64,000 bases of DNA, taken from the NCBI GenBank assembly GCA_030694465.1, contig JAUXYJ010000054.1, positions 310,001 to 374,000 on the forward strand, given 5' to 3'. Made by a program: the position numbers and the translations under genes. Origin of the DNA: Deltaproteobacteria bacterium. Its GTDB lineage: Bacteria; Myxococcota_A; Polyangia; Polyangiales; Ga0077539. The stretch's first letter is position 1; every line of letters starts with the position of its first letter. The notes under the pieces are model-generated. The model worked only from the letters and a program-made list of their open reading frames with translations, ran no database searches and was not told the origin of the DNA. This document shows positions 51,501 through 59,926 of this stretch, piece after piece.

Positions 51501-52194
51501 CGCGCCAATGCGACGGCCACGCGCCGCCCAAGAGTGGCTTGCGAAAGAGCAAAACCAGCCCCGCGAGCACCACGTTGAGCAGCGCCGCCGACGCGTTGGT
51601 CCAACGCAGACCGATGTTGGGCAGCAGTAAGAATCCCGCAGCAAACGTGCCCCCAACAGCGCCAAACGTGTTGACCGCGTAGAGCGCACCCACGCGCTGA
51701 CCGAGGTCTCCGCCGCGCTGGACAAAGTGCCGAGTCAACAGCGGGAGCGTCGCACCCATGAGCACCGTCGGAGGCAAAAGCACGAGCGCTACGACGACAA
51801 ATCGCAAGAGCGTAAACACGTCGAATCGGTTGCCCGCGTGCATCGAAATCCACCGACCCAGGGGCGGATAGATCGTGTCGATAATAAAGGGCACAGCCAA
51901 CGCAAAGAGGCCCACGCCAAGCTCGAGAACGGCGTACGTCAACAGCGGAAATTTCAGCCGATCGACGCGCTTTCCGATGACAAAAGACCCCAGCGCCAAG
52001 CCACCCATAAAGGCGCTCAGCACCGTCGAGATCGCCGGCGTGCTGGCGCCAAACAACAGCGTCAGCTTGCGCGTCCAGATCACCTCGAAAATCAGACTTG
52101 AAGCGCCCGACAAAAAGAAACACACAAAGGGCACTAGCCACTCGCTCACCTTGCGGTGTGCGACCTGACCTTCTTCGAGCTCACTGCTTGCCAC
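48511..52194 (-). CDS. MFS-like/spermidine-synthase-like fusion with C-terminal TPR region
   Basis: About 1227 aa from a GTG at 52194 preceded by GGGAG; in-frame sequence to 52326 is not coding-like and would overlap the divergent gene's start. Residues 10-630 hold two sets of membrane helices, each opening with a conserved start: PFVCFFLSGASSLIFEVIWT for the first, AGSGFAALSYEVILSRALDM for the second. Residues about 690-900 are an aminopropyltransferase (spermidine synthase) Rossmann fold: NLDVAIVGWGSGVTVGTALQ, VDVIELERATIEASRYFSAV, LTILNNDGRNFLASTPRKYD and VVISEPSNPWITGVSNLFTV. The C-terminal 300 residues are helical and TPR-like. Such fusions are widespread but their substrate is unknown; the lack of a speD neighbour argues against plain spermidine synthesis. 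Confidence 0.88.
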   Translation of the reverse strand: MASSELEEGQVAHRKVSEWLVPFVCFFLSGASSLIFEVIWTRKLTLLFGASTPAISTVLSAFMGGLALGSFVIGKRVDRLKFPLLTYAVLELGVGLFALAVPFIIDTIYPPLGRWISMHAGNRFDVFTLLRFVVVALVLLPPTVLMGATLPLLTRHFVQRGGDLGQRVGALYAVNTFGAVGGTFAAGFLLLPNIGLRWTNASAALLNVVLAGLVLLFRKPLLGGAWPSHWRELLPQKLESAVETKTDEENSASENTDEDEPSKSKSAESRDEVVTRATRIAVLVAAAGSGFAALSYEVILSRALDMVIGSSVYSFTIILMAFLVGIGGGSAIAGAVLKAKPSLAQAAGVAGAFIAVALLQLLVYGTRVSMMIFVATVIVAALCLGIAGTWKKPLLALGVAQLLIAGGAVCVYYFQDKVPSMFMYLAMVATDSCGRGAELHFSQHVRTVQLISFVTALAAALPPTLGMGATFPLAVRAFNNGHDHVGADTGKVYSLNTIGSIVGSFLTGFVIMPFVGMESAFYIAIGVNLAIALYLLLTSPGEEPVKYVLVPIAAVMLAIAATGVVIGRTGRLERSHGRFSVFPRSWNQERMTMGVFRLSLADSMIRRENNQCVENEPSDREQGLDDGNPIFYRDGVTTTVTVERWTVGENVHLALKNNGKVDASNGDDMPTQVLVAALPLLFHPRGPENLDVAIVGWGSGVTVGTALQFPVRRVDVIELERATIEASRYFSAVNHLEYNVPQFPFVQVPRLTILNNDGRNFLASTPRKYDVVISEPSNPWITGVSNLFTVDHFRSAARSVADDGVFVQWVQLYELSPDNIRTIYRTIGEVFPYVRVFAADAFSSDTVVLASFHPLALDAPRIQAVIDRHEPVRNVLTQARVERAEDIIARMLFASRSELMRYSHLEDRLEEGRWVRKLFATNAEPCPAATCRRTLAPLNTDDNALIEFAAPRDLIGYDAFSGYVETLYDEHWPYGRVLDQLQLPVESAARARSFARFAVALLAHGRPDRVREVLDRATRELGTREVPVELQRANDLWTAMVTHREPPLRLDGARAAPDLSAEGERELVSRFRTAVEQLQQGSFRTSLATLEGLPSSVRDHAGPSVRFLRGYLMYKCSTLPGALSQFAQASQYLERLAQEEREWVSAHPEVLFFIARSRFHAGDYALSVAAMTRWVELVSQAAPRAHETETETHDGAHPEPDAAAAPVSDEPGESDKDQRIAPSTARR

Positions 52195-52313
52195 GTGACC
52201 GATCTCCCGTCGGCCATCGTGACCGATCGCGAGAGCTATACAGCGATTTGGCACGCCCCTGCACGCTGCGTGTGCGCCGCTCGCTGCAGGACTCCGTGCT
52301 AGGTTCCCGGATC

Positions 52314-52940
52314 GTGCGTCGTGCATGGTTGCTCATTGCGCTGGGGATCTCTGTTGGGCGACCGGTCTTGGCCCAATCGGTAGACTCGGCGAGCCTCGCG
52401 CGCACCGTCGCCTCTGACCTCGTCGCACGCGCAGAGGCCGCCGCGAGAGCCCAGCAATGGCACCGCGCAGAGGCGATCTTCGTGCGCGCTACCCATGCCG
52501 ACAGCAGCCTGCTGCCCGCCTGGCTAGGGCTCGCAGACGTCTTGCGCCACCGGGGGCACGCAGACGAAGCGCTCCGTGCGTTGACCATCGCATCCCAACA
52601 GGCCGTGGTCGACGGCAGCTCGCAGATCGCGTGGTCACGCGCGATGCAGTCACACGGAGCGCTCGATCAAGCGATCGCCTTCGCCGAGCGTCGCGAGGCC
52701 CGGCCCGACGTGCTGATCGCGTTGGCCGAAATGTGTGCGCGCGAAGGCAGCACGCTTCGGGCCCTGGCCTTGGCGCGAGCTGCTCGGGCGGCGGGAGGCT
52801 CTGCGTCGGAGCGCCCAATGATCGAGCGCCTCGTGCGAGCGCTTGAGCTACTCGCGGGCGACACGGACATCGTGAGCAACCCTCCTGGACGACCGAGCAC
52901 TTTTCTCAGAGTGCTCGCGCTCAGCGTACGTTCGCGCTGA
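52314..52940 (+). CDS. Exported TPR protein
   Basis: 208 aa from a GTG at 52314; upstream in-frame residues to 52098 run antisense through the fusion gene. RRAWLLIALGISVGRPVLAQ is a signal peptide. The mature part has TPR-like pairs (ARAQQWHRAEAIFVRATHAD, PAWLGLADVLRHRGHADEAL, GALDQAIAFAERREARPDVL). A variable tail ends in RVLALSVRSR. No partner is obvious; the gene is divergent from the MFS/SpeE fusion with about 120 bp between. Confidence 0.72.
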   Translation: MRRAWLLIALGISVGRPVLAQSVDSASLARTVASDLVARAEAAARAQQWHRAEAIFVRATHADSSLLPAWLGLADVLRHRGHADEALRALTIASQQAVVDGSSQIAWSRAMQSHGALDQAIAFAERREARPDVLIALAEMCAREGSTLRALALARAARAAGGSASERPMIERLVRALELLAGDTDIVSNPPGRPSTFLRVLALSVRSR

Positions 52941-52989
52941 AAATTTGCTCACCGTTCGCGAGAGTCTCGCTACGGCCCCCACGCGCTGG

Positions 52990-54930
52990 TTAGTGTTTGC
53001 GCTTGCGACGCGACCCAAGGCCTAGGGCCAGAACGCCCAACGCACCTAGCGCATTGGGAGCGGACGAGTGCCCTGTGGTTGTGCAACCGCAGCCGCCCAC
53101 CATGGGGACCGGATCGACGCGACCCCCGCTGTCCGAAGAAGCGTCCATGCCGATGGGCGCAGTGGCGTCCATCACGGACGCGTCCTGTGAGGCGCTCGCG
53201 TCTGTTGCGCTCCCGCCATCGGTGGCTGGAGGCTCGGGACGCGCCGACGCAACGCACTCCCCATCACGGCACTCTTGACCGACCTGACACGAGATCCCAG
53301 CGCATCGATTGACAACACAGGCACGCGCGGTTTCGTCACAGATTTGCCCGGCAGGACAGCGTACGCCGTCGCAGAAGGACCGCACACATCGCGGCTCATC
53401 ACCACGGCAATCGCGCTCGGACTCTGGGCAGGCGAGGGCGGCACACCCTGGAGATTCGCAGAGGCCCGAGGTGGCGTTGCAGTTGCGCCCAGTGGGGCAA
53501 CCGGTGCACGAGCAATTGGGCACACAGCTTCCCGCTTCGCAGTGTTGGTTGGTCGGACAGGTGACCCCTGCGCAGGCGCCCACGCACGCGCCACCCAGAC
53601 AGACTTGGCCGAGCGGGCATCGCGCGTTGTCGCAGGGGGCTTGGCATCCCGCGGGACCGCACACTTGGCCCGGAGGACACGTGGTGCAACCGCTGGGGAT
53701 GCAGTAACTGCCACTTGGAGTTCCGCCCATTCGGCAGCTAAATCCCTCGCTGCAGGCGCCCTCAATGCAGCCCGGTGTGCAGATGCCTTCGAAGCAACCC
53801 GTGCCCATGGGACAGACTGTTCGGCGGCCGTCGCAGTTGAGATCGCTGGGGTTGCGACAGTCTTCGATCGCGCCAGGGTTGATCGCGGGATTGGTGTCGT
53901 CACAGTCGGGTCCACCACATGCTGAATCGCGAAACCCATCGCGATCGCGGTCGGGACAGATGGCGGTGCCGTCCTCGTTGAGCCCTGCGACGGCGTCGAA
54001 TTCGTCTTCGGACGAGTGAAAAGCACAGCGCGCGTCGGGATTGCCACCGTTGCCGGGGACAATGGACACGTAGCGAAAATTGATTCCGCAAGGCAGGGCC
54101 CACACGGTCGCGATGGAGTCGGCGATGGCCTCGTTGGGTGTCGCGCGGTGGGTCTCGAGCGGATGAACGGTCATGTCCGCTTCGGTTCCCGTGGACTCGT
54201 AATTGTTGGTCCAACCGCGGAGGTAGGCGCGGACCAAATTCGCGCTGTTCCATTTGGCAGGATCAGGGCGCTCGCCCGCACGGACAAACTCGCGCGAAGC
54301 AGGGTTATCCGTGAGGTAAACGCTGTACTCAAACGCCTCAAGACATGAGTCCGTCACGTGATCCGTGATCGGAAACACCACGACGCGGTTGGCCGGTCCC
54401 TGAAGATCGAAGACTACGCCACCGCGCCAAGGCTGCTCATAGCCACACGCCACGCGATCTCCGCCACACGCGTCTTGATCCGTCGCGATCACACCGTTCG
54501 CGCGTACGCGCTGTGTCTGCGTCCAGCGCCAATCGAGCGAGTTTGTGTACGGTGCAGCCTGTGCTGGTGTGAGCCCCGGGACACATTGATAGGCCGTGTA
54601 TTGCCTAGGGTCCGTGCCCGCAACCCCCGAAGAGACACCGCCACTGCATCCGGGGGAGTTGTATTCGCTCTGCGCTAATACAACCTGCCCGAAGGTCAAT
54701 TGTGGAGCGAATCGCGCAGGAGCGTCCGTCGTACGAAAAATATCGTCGATAATCCGCGACGGGTCGCGCATCCCGCCGCCACCCATCGGACGGCCACCGA
54801 TCGCGTCAAGGCACGCCTCGAAGTACGGGACACCCGTGCAATTTTGAGCGTAGCTTTGCAGCGAGAAACACGACGCCGAGAGCGCGAACGCGACGGCGGT
54901 GATCGAGCGAAACGACATCATGGCAGACAC
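52990..54930 (-). CDS. Secreted Cys-rich protein with MopE-like motif and MYXO-CTERM sorting tail
   Basis: 646 aa. A signal peptide (FRSITAVAFALSASCFSLQS) precedes about 300 residues of a mixed domain of unknown type. At about 330-365 comes PDRDRDGFRDSACGGPDCDD followed by TNPAINPGA, a MopE/thrombospondin-type-3-like metal-binding motif. From about 370 to 570 the protein is a chain of short Cys repeats (CPMGTGCFEGICTPGCIEGA, CPPGQVCGPAGCQAPC, CSCTGCPTGRNCNATSGLCE). A Ser/Asp/Ala linker leads to GGCGCTTTGHSSAPNALGAL, a hydrophobic segment and terminal RRKRKH. That is the MYXO-CTERM sorting signal (GCxC, helix, Arg cluster) used for surface display in Myxococcota. It is probably exposed on the cell surface; ligand unknown. 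Confidence 0.87.
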   Translation of the reverse strand: MSAMMSFRSITAVAFALSASCFSLQSYAQNCTGVPYFEACLDAIGGRPMGGGGMRDPSRIIDDIFRTTDAPARFAPQLTFGQVVLAQSEYNSPGCSGGVSSGVAGTDPRQYTAYQCVPGLTPAQAAPYTNSLDWRWTQTQRVRANGVIATDQDACGGDRVACGYEQPWRGGVVFDLQGPANRVVVFPITDHVTDSCLEAFEYSVYLTDNPASREFVRAGERPDPAKWNSANLVRAYLRGWTNNYESTGTEADMTVHPLETHRATPNEAIADSIATVWALPCGINFRYVSIVPGNGGNPDARCAFHSSEDEFDAVAGLNEDGTAICPDRDRDGFRDSACGGPDCDDTNPAINPGAIEDCRNPSDLNCDGRRTVCPMGTGCFEGICTPGCIEGACSEGFSCRMGGTPSGSYCIPSGCTTCPPGQVCGPAGCQAPCDNARCPLGQVCLGGACVGACAGVTCPTNQHCEAGSCVPNCSCTGCPTGRNCNATSGLCESPGCAALACPESERDCRGDEPRCVRSFCDGVRCPAGQICDETARACVVNRCAGISCQVGQECRDGECVASARPEPPATDGGSATDASASQDASVMDATAPIGMDASSDSGGRVDPVPMVGGCGCTTTGHSSAPNALGALGVLALGLGSRRKRKH

Positions 54931-55146
54931 TCCTAGCGCTCAGCCTACCAGCGAGTGGTCCTTGGCGAGCGTCGAAGCTCTGAGCCGAGGGCATTAGGCC
55001 AAGATTATCTTGTCGCGCGAGTCACTCAGTGAACTGACATGGATCTGCGGAGAGTGTGTTAGCGTCGCGCCGATTCTCGCGCGTGGCGGTCATGGTTCAT
55101 CGAGTTCGACCATTTGCCACGCGGCGAGTGTTTCGAGACTTGACCG

Positions 55147-56463
55147 ATGCGAAAGCCCCCCATTGATGTGCGCCCCGCGACGGGCAAACTTGGAATCCTC
55201 CTACCCGGAATGGGCGCCGTCGCGACGACCTTCATGGCCGGCGTCGAGATGATCCGCCGAGGCCAAGCGAAGCCAATCGGTTCGCTTACGCAGCTCAGCA
55301 CCATCCGGCTCGGCAAGCGTACGGACAACCGCTCTCCAAAGATCTCGGACTTTGTCCCGCTAGCTTCACTCGACAGCATCGAGTTCGGCGCGTGGGACCT
55401 CTTTCCTGACAACGCCTACGAGGCAGCGGTCGAGGCTGGGGTTCTGTCACGCGAGCACCTCGAGCTCGTCAAGCCCTTCCTCGAGTCGATTCACCCGATG
55501 AAGGCCGTCTTCGAGCCCTCCTACGTCAAGCGCCTCATGGGCCCGCACGTCAAGACGGGCACGTCCAAGATGGACCTGGCCGAACAGCTCATGGAAGACA
55601 TCGCGCGGTTCAAGCTCGAGCGTAACGTCGAGCGCTGCGTCGCCGTCTGGTGCGGCTCGACCGAGGTCTACCGCGAAACAACTCCCGTCCACGCGACCCT
55701 TGAGGCGTTCGAGCAAGGCCTCCGCGATTCGAGCGATGACATCGCACCCAGCGCGATCTACGCGTACGCGTGCGTCCGATCGGGAGTCCCGTTTGCCAAC
55801 GGTGCGCCCAATTTAGCCGCTGATTTTCCAGCACTTCAAGAGCTTGCGCGAGACAAGCAGGTCCCGCTGGCCGGCAAAGATTTTAAGACCGGCCAGACCT
55901 GGATGAAGACCATCATCGCGCCGGGTCTCAAGGCACGCATGCTGGGCCTTCAGGGGTGGTACAGCACCAACATCTTGGGCAACCGCGATGGCGAAGTGCT
56001 CGATGACCCCGAGAGCTTCCGCGCAAAAGAGGTCACCAAGCTCGGAGCGCTCGAGTACATCCTGCAGCCCAAGCTCTATCCTGACCTTTACGAAGGATTT
56101 CACCACGTCGTTCGCATCAATTACTACCCTCCGCGTGGTGACAACAAAGAGGGCTGGGACAACCTCGACATCTTCGGGTGGCTTGGCTATCCGATGCAAA
56201 TCAAGATCGATTTTCTCTGCCGCGACTCGATCCTCGCAGCGCCCATCGTGTTGGATCTCGCGCTCTTTCTAGACCTCGCGCAGCGCGCAGGGATGTCCGG
56301 CATCCAAGAGTGGCTGTCGTTTTACTTCAAGAGCCCGATGACCGCGCCCGGGCTGTACCCCGAGCATGACCTGTTCATTCAGCTCATCAAGCTCAAGAAC
56401 ACCCTCCGTTGGATGCGCGGTGAAGAGCTCATTACTCACCTCGGCATCGAGTACTACGACTGA
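55147..56463 (+). CDS. ino1: Myo-inositol-1-phosphate synthase
   Basis: 438 aa. It converts glucose-6-phosphate to inositol-1-phosphate with catalytic NAD. Features: GKLGILLPGMGAVATTFMAG (NAD-binding glycine loop), YACVRSGVPFANGAPNLAAD, VPLAGKDFKTGQTWMKTIIA (active-site Lys and Thr), LGLQGWYSTNILGNRDGEVL, RINYYPPRGDNKEGWDNLDI, and APIVLDLALFLDLAQRAGMS. These are the conserved MIPS blocks, closest to the bacterial/archaeal form (about 370-440 aa). It heads a plus-strand series with two methyltransferases 16 bp downstream, implying that inositol phosphate feeds a methylated product. Its other known uses are phosphatidylinositol lipids and compatible solutes. Start at ATG 55147. Confidence 0.94.
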   Translation: MRKPPIDVRPATGKLGILLPGMGAVATTFMAGVEMIRRGQAKPIGSLTQLSTIRLGKRTDNRSPKISDFVPLASLDSIEFGAWDLFPDNAYEAAVEAGVLSREHLELVKPFLESIHPMKAVFEPSYVKRLMGPHVKTGTSKMDLAEQLMEDIARFKLERNVERCVAVWCGSTEVYRETTPVHATLEAFEQGLRDSSDDIAPSAIYAYACVRSGVPFANGAPNLAADFPALQELARDKQVPLAGKDFKTGQTWMKTIIAPGLKARMLGLQGWYSTNILGNRDGEVLDDPESFRAKEVTKLGALEYILQPKLYPDLYEGFHHVVRINYYPPRGDNKEGWDNLDIFGWLGYPMQIKIDFLCRDSILAAPIVLDLALFLDLAQRAGMSGIQEWLSFYFKSPMTAPGLYPEHDLFIQLIKLKNTLRWMRGEELITHLGIEYYD

Positions 56464-56479
56464 GCGCTGAGCGCATTCG

Positions 56480-57316
56480 ATGAGCCAAAACGCTGCCAAA
56501 GCGCCACGTGCGAACGACCCAAGAGACCAAGCATTCTTAGACTATTGGGGTCGCGTGATCGACTGGAGCGACCCAGCCGCGCCACAATGGCTCGCGCACT
56601 TCGAGCAGCGCGTTGCAGAGTGCAAGAAGCTCGCAGACCAAGTGCAGACCCACCGCGCGCTCTTGGGCGCGAGGGTCCTCGATATTGGCTGCCAGACGGG
56701 CGCGCTCGCTTGTGTTCTCGCCGAGCGCGGCGCAGAGGTCACCGGCATCGAACCCGAAGACTGGGTCCTTGAGGCCGCACGCAAACGCGCCGAGGGCTGG
56801 AACGTCACACTCACCCTGCAGACTGCCATGGGCGAGGCTCTACCCTTCGAGGACAACACCTTCGACATCGTGACCTTCGTCGACGTGATCGAGCACTGCA
56901 GTGACAGCACCCAGTGCCTGCGAGAAATCGCGCGTGTGCTGGCCCCTGGCGGGATCGCGTACGTCTACGGTCCAAACCGGTTCGCACCCGAGTGGTTTGT
57001 CAAAGATCCTCACTACGGGCTGGCGCTCGCGAGCGTGCTCTCGCACAACCTTGGCAAGCGTTATGTCGAGTGGCGGCGCGGCCGCAAGGGCTACGACGTG
57101 GGCGTTTTTCCAGTCGGATCGCAGGTCGTACGGACGCTCACTCGCGCAGGACTCGTCATCGAAGACTCCACGGCGCAGAGCACCCTACGCACCTGGCACG
57201 CGCGCGCTCCTAGGGTACTTAGACACGCACAGACCCTCGCCCGCGCGTGGGCCGAGCTGCGGCTGTCCGCGGTCCCGCTCTTCACCGTCGTCGCGAAAAA
57301 ACCACGCGATGTCTGA
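56480..57316 (+). CDS. SAM-dependent class I methyltransferase, copy 1
   Basis: 278 aa. The SAM-binding core is clear: motif I GARVLDIGCQTGALACVLAE, post-I acidic residue in VTGIEPEDWVLEAA, motif II FDIVTFVDVIEHC and motif III LAPGGIAYVYGPNR. The C-terminal part shares with the next protein a distinctive segment: GPNRFAPEWFVKDPHYGLAL, then YDVGVFPVGSQVVRTLTRAG. The two are paralogues from a tandem duplication. The substrate is unknown. Location 16 bp after ino1 suggests it acts on inositol or a derivative. It overlaps copy 2 by 8 nt. Confidence 0.85.
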   Translation: MSQNAAKAPRANDPRDQAFLDYWGRVIDWSDPAAPQWLAHFEQRVAECKKLADQVQTHRALLGARVLDIGCQTGALACVLAERGAEVTGIEPEDWVLEAARKRAEGWNVTLTLQTAMGEALPFEDNTFDIVTFVDVIEHCSDSTQCLREIARVLAPGGIAYVYGPNRFAPEWFVKDPHYGLALASVLSHNLGKRYVEWRRGRKGYDVGVFPVGSQVVRTLTRAGLVIEDSTAQSTLRTWHARAPRVLRHAQTLARAWAELRLSAVPLFTVVAKKPRDV

Positions 57317-58070
57317 GGCTCTCGCACACGACCCCGAGGCCGAGTTCGTTGGCTACTGGGAGACACATCTCGCGGACAAGAGCGACCCACAGATTGACCG
57401 CTGGCGAGCGATCGAGCGCACCCAGGTGACTCGCGCACGCACCGAGATCGTGCCTAAAATCGCTGCACATTGTGCGATCGAGGGCGCTAGGATTCTCGAT
57501 GTGGGCTGTCAGTGTGGCGCCCTCGCGGTAGCGCTCAGTGAGCGAGGAGCGCGCGTGACCGGGCTGGACGTCAGTGAGCGCTTGATCGAGGGTGCCCGCG
57601 CTCGTGCACGGGGTTACAACGCCGCTGCGACGTTTGTGTGTGGCGTCGGCGAAGCGCTCCCGTTTGCGAGCGATTCGTTTGACGTGGTGACCCTGATTGA
57701 TGTGGTCGAACACGTGCAAGACCTAGCCAAAACGCTCGCCGAATGTGCGCGAGTGATCGCCCCGGGCGGAGTCATTTATCTCCACGGCCCCAACCGATGG
57801 TCTCCGCGATGGTTTGGCCGCGATCCGCACTACCGCATGCTCGGGATCTCGGTCTTGCCCGAGAAAATCGGTAGGTTTTATGTCACCCGTGTGCGAGGCC
57901 TCCCAAGCTACGATGTCAGTGTTTTTCCGGTCGGAAGCGATGTCGCGAAGACTCTCGTGTCCCTCGGGTTGACCCTGCGGGGTGAGCCCCAACGACCCAT
58001 CCAAAAGCTTGGGCGAGGCGTCTCGCTTCGCTTCGCGTCCATGTTCACGCTCGTCGCGACCAAGCGCTGA
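57309..58070 (+). CDS. SAM-dependent class I methyltransferase, copy 2
   Basis: 253 aa from ATG 57309. Motif I GARILDVGCQCGALAVALSE, then VTGLDVSERLIEGARARARG, VVTLIDVVEHVQDLAKTLAE and VIAPGGVIYLHGPNRWSPRW. The C-terminal block FGRDPHYRMLGISVLPEKIG, followed by YDVSVFPVGSDVAKTLVSLG, is closely similar to copy 1, so each aligns over nearly its whole length. It has a shorter N-terminus than copy 1. The two could form a heterodimer or add methyl groups at different positions. Coupled by the 8-nt overlap with copy 1. Confidence 0.85.
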   Translation: MSEALAHDPEAEFVGYWETHLADKSDPQIDRWRAIERTQVTRARTEIVPKIAAHCAIEGARILDVGCQCGALAVALSERGARVTGLDVSERLIEGARARARGYNAAATFVCGVGEALPFASDSFDVVTLIDVVEHVQDLAKTLAECARVIAPGGVIYLHGPNRWSPRWFGRDPHYRMLGISVLPEKIGRFYVTRVRGLPSYDVSVFPVGSDVAKTLVSLGLTLRGEPQRPIQKLGRGVSLRFASMFTLVATKR

Positions 58071-58097
58071 CTCGCTGGGGTATGCTATGCGGCTTCA

Positions 58098-59903
58098 ATG
58101 CCCCGATCAGAGTGGATTCAAGTAGGCGCGCTTGTCGGCGTAGACGACGCAACGCTCCAGCGCATCGCCCGTTACGAGGGCGCAGAGATCGTCCAGCAGC
58201 CCTCGACCGACCGCAAACGCACCCGCGTTCTGAGCGAGCAAGCCGACACGGGCTTTGAGATCCAGTACCGAGCCGAACGTGTCGACGGGGCCAGCATGCG
58301 TGCCCTCTATCGACTCGGAGAATCGCTCGAACAACGCCTCGCTGCCCTGCGCTCAATCGCCGACTCTAGGCTTCCTTACTACCAACGCACGGCAATGCAT
58401 CCGGCCTTGCTCGCTGCGGCTTCGACCGAGGCCGAGCGTGAGGCCATCGCGGCCGTCGCAAACGAGTGTTTCGCCGCGCTCTCCGACGAAGAGTGTCCAA
58501 CGAGCGACGGCGCTCTCGTGCTGGCGATGCAGGGCTACCCCGCGGCCGCGTCGTGCGGACGCTCGCTCTGGATCTCAGACGACTCAGACCCTGAGGCCCT
58601 CGCATGGTTGGTCGCAGATCCGACACGTCTTCCGCACCTGCGACGTATCAGCATTGGTGAAGCCTATCGGCCAGAGCGCCTGCAATTTCTCAGCAAACTT
58701 GCTGGACGCCACGAGCTGACAGTCAAGCTCCACGGGCTCACGCGTGACAGCTGGGAGGACGCCTGCGCGGCGCTCCCCGAGGGGCTCTATGGGCTGGACT
58801 TGCACTACGCAATGGGCGGCGCGGCGCTGTGCAACGCGTTGACCAAGAGCCCCGCGTGGCAGTCCCTTCGCTCGCTCAATTTGCACAACAATGAGCTCAA
58901 ATCCGAGGGACTTAAGGTGCTCATCGAGTCACCCAAACAGCTCGCCTTCGAAGCGCTTGACCTCGGCTACAACCACCTCAAGGGTCCCGATTTCGCTGCG
59001 CTCGCAGGCGCCCCATGGCTTGAGGGCGTAAGTCAGCTCGCGATCCATTTCAACGACGCAAAGGCCAAGGGCGCAACGGTTCTCGTGTCTTCGCCCAGGC
59101 TCAGCGCGCTTGAGTCGCTCAACTTCGGCGCCAACGAAGCCGGCGACGCGCCCATCAAAGCGCTCTGCAAGCGCAAGGACCTCACGACGCTGAAGAAGCT
59201 CGACCTCGAGGGCAACCACAAAAAGCCGCTCGTGTCCGCGAAGGGCGCCGAGCTGCTCGCACAGTGGCCCGCAGCGAAGAGCCTCGAGGCGATTCAGCTC
59301 GGCAAAAATACACTCGGCAACGACGGGGTCATGGCCCTCGTGAAGTCCCCCAATCTCACCGCACTCGACCTGCTCGACGTGCAGTACTGCGATGTCACCA
59401 CGGGGCTCTTCGATGCGCTCTCGGGTGTCGAGACCGCGACCGCGCCAGGCCACGTGATCCTCACGGGCAACACGCTGGGCAAGGGACGCTTTGGAGACAA
59501 ACCCTCGCAGCCTCAGCAGCCCGAGCCTGGGCACCCGTGGATGGGCCAGCGATGGCTTCGCAACTGTCACACGCTCAATCTCTACGCGTGCGGCCTCAGC
59601 GGCGACGATGTCGCAGCGCTCTGCGCGTCCGATTCACTGCAATCGCTGCGCTCGCTCAACCTCTCAAGCAACTACGGACTCGGCAACGAGGCGCTCGCGC
59701 TCGTGCTCAATTCTTCTGCGTTTTCTCAGCTCGAACTGCTCGAAGTGCTCTACTGGGAGCTCTCCGATGGGGCCGCCAAGATCCTGATGGAGTCGTCGTT
59801 GGGCCCCTCTCTGCTGTGGCTCTCGCTCTCACGCAAAGGACTCTCTGAGAGCGAGTGCGAGAAGATCGCTAAGCATTTCGCAGGCCGCTTGTACTTTACG
59901 TAA
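58098..59903 (+). CDS. Leucine-rich-repeat protein (ribonuclease-inhibitor-like)
   Basis: 601 aa. The N-terminal 150 residues are helical with no repeats. From about 180 to 590 the protein is an array of 25-32-residue leucine-rich repeats of the RI-like type: LPEGLYGLDLHYAMGGAALC, WQSLRSLNLHNNELKSEGLK, AFEALDLGYNHLKGPDFAAL, LESLNFGANEAGDAPIKALC, LKKLDLEGNHKK and LRSLNLSSNYGLGNEALALV. LRR arrays bind proteins. No signal peptide or catalytic domain is seen, so it is presumably cytoplasmic and acts by protein contact. A nucleotidyltransferase gene starts 24 bp downstream. Confidence 0.85.
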   Translation: MPRSEWIQVGALVGVDDATLQRIARYEGAEIVQQPSTDRKRTRVLSEQADTGFEIQYRAERVDGASMRALYRLGESLEQRLAALRSIADSRLPYYQRTAMHPALLAAASTEAEREAIAAVANECFAALSDEECPTSDGALVLAMQGYPAAASCGRSLWISDDSDPEALAWLVADPTRLPHLRRISIGEAYRPERLQFLSKLAGRHELTVKLHGLTRDSWEDACAALPEGLYGLDLHYAMGGAALCNALTKSPAWQSLRSLNLHNNELKSEGLKVLIESPKQLAFEALDLGYNHLKGPDFAALAGAPWLEGVSQLAIHFNDAKAKGATVLVSSPRLSALESLNFGANEAGDAPIKALCKRKDLTTLKKLDLEGNHKKPLVSAKGAELLAQWPAAKSLEAIQLGKNTLGNDGVMALVKSPNLTALDLLDVQYCDVTTGLFDALSGVETATAPGHVILTGNTLGKGRFGDKPSQPQQPEPGHPWMGQRWLRNCHTLNLYACGLSGDDVAALCASDSLQSLRSLNLSSNYGLGNEALALVLNSSAFSQLELLEVLYWELSDGAAKILMESSLGPSLLWLSLSRKGLSESECEKIAKHFAGRLYFT

Positions 59904-59926
59904 GCAAGCCTTACCCCGAATGCACG

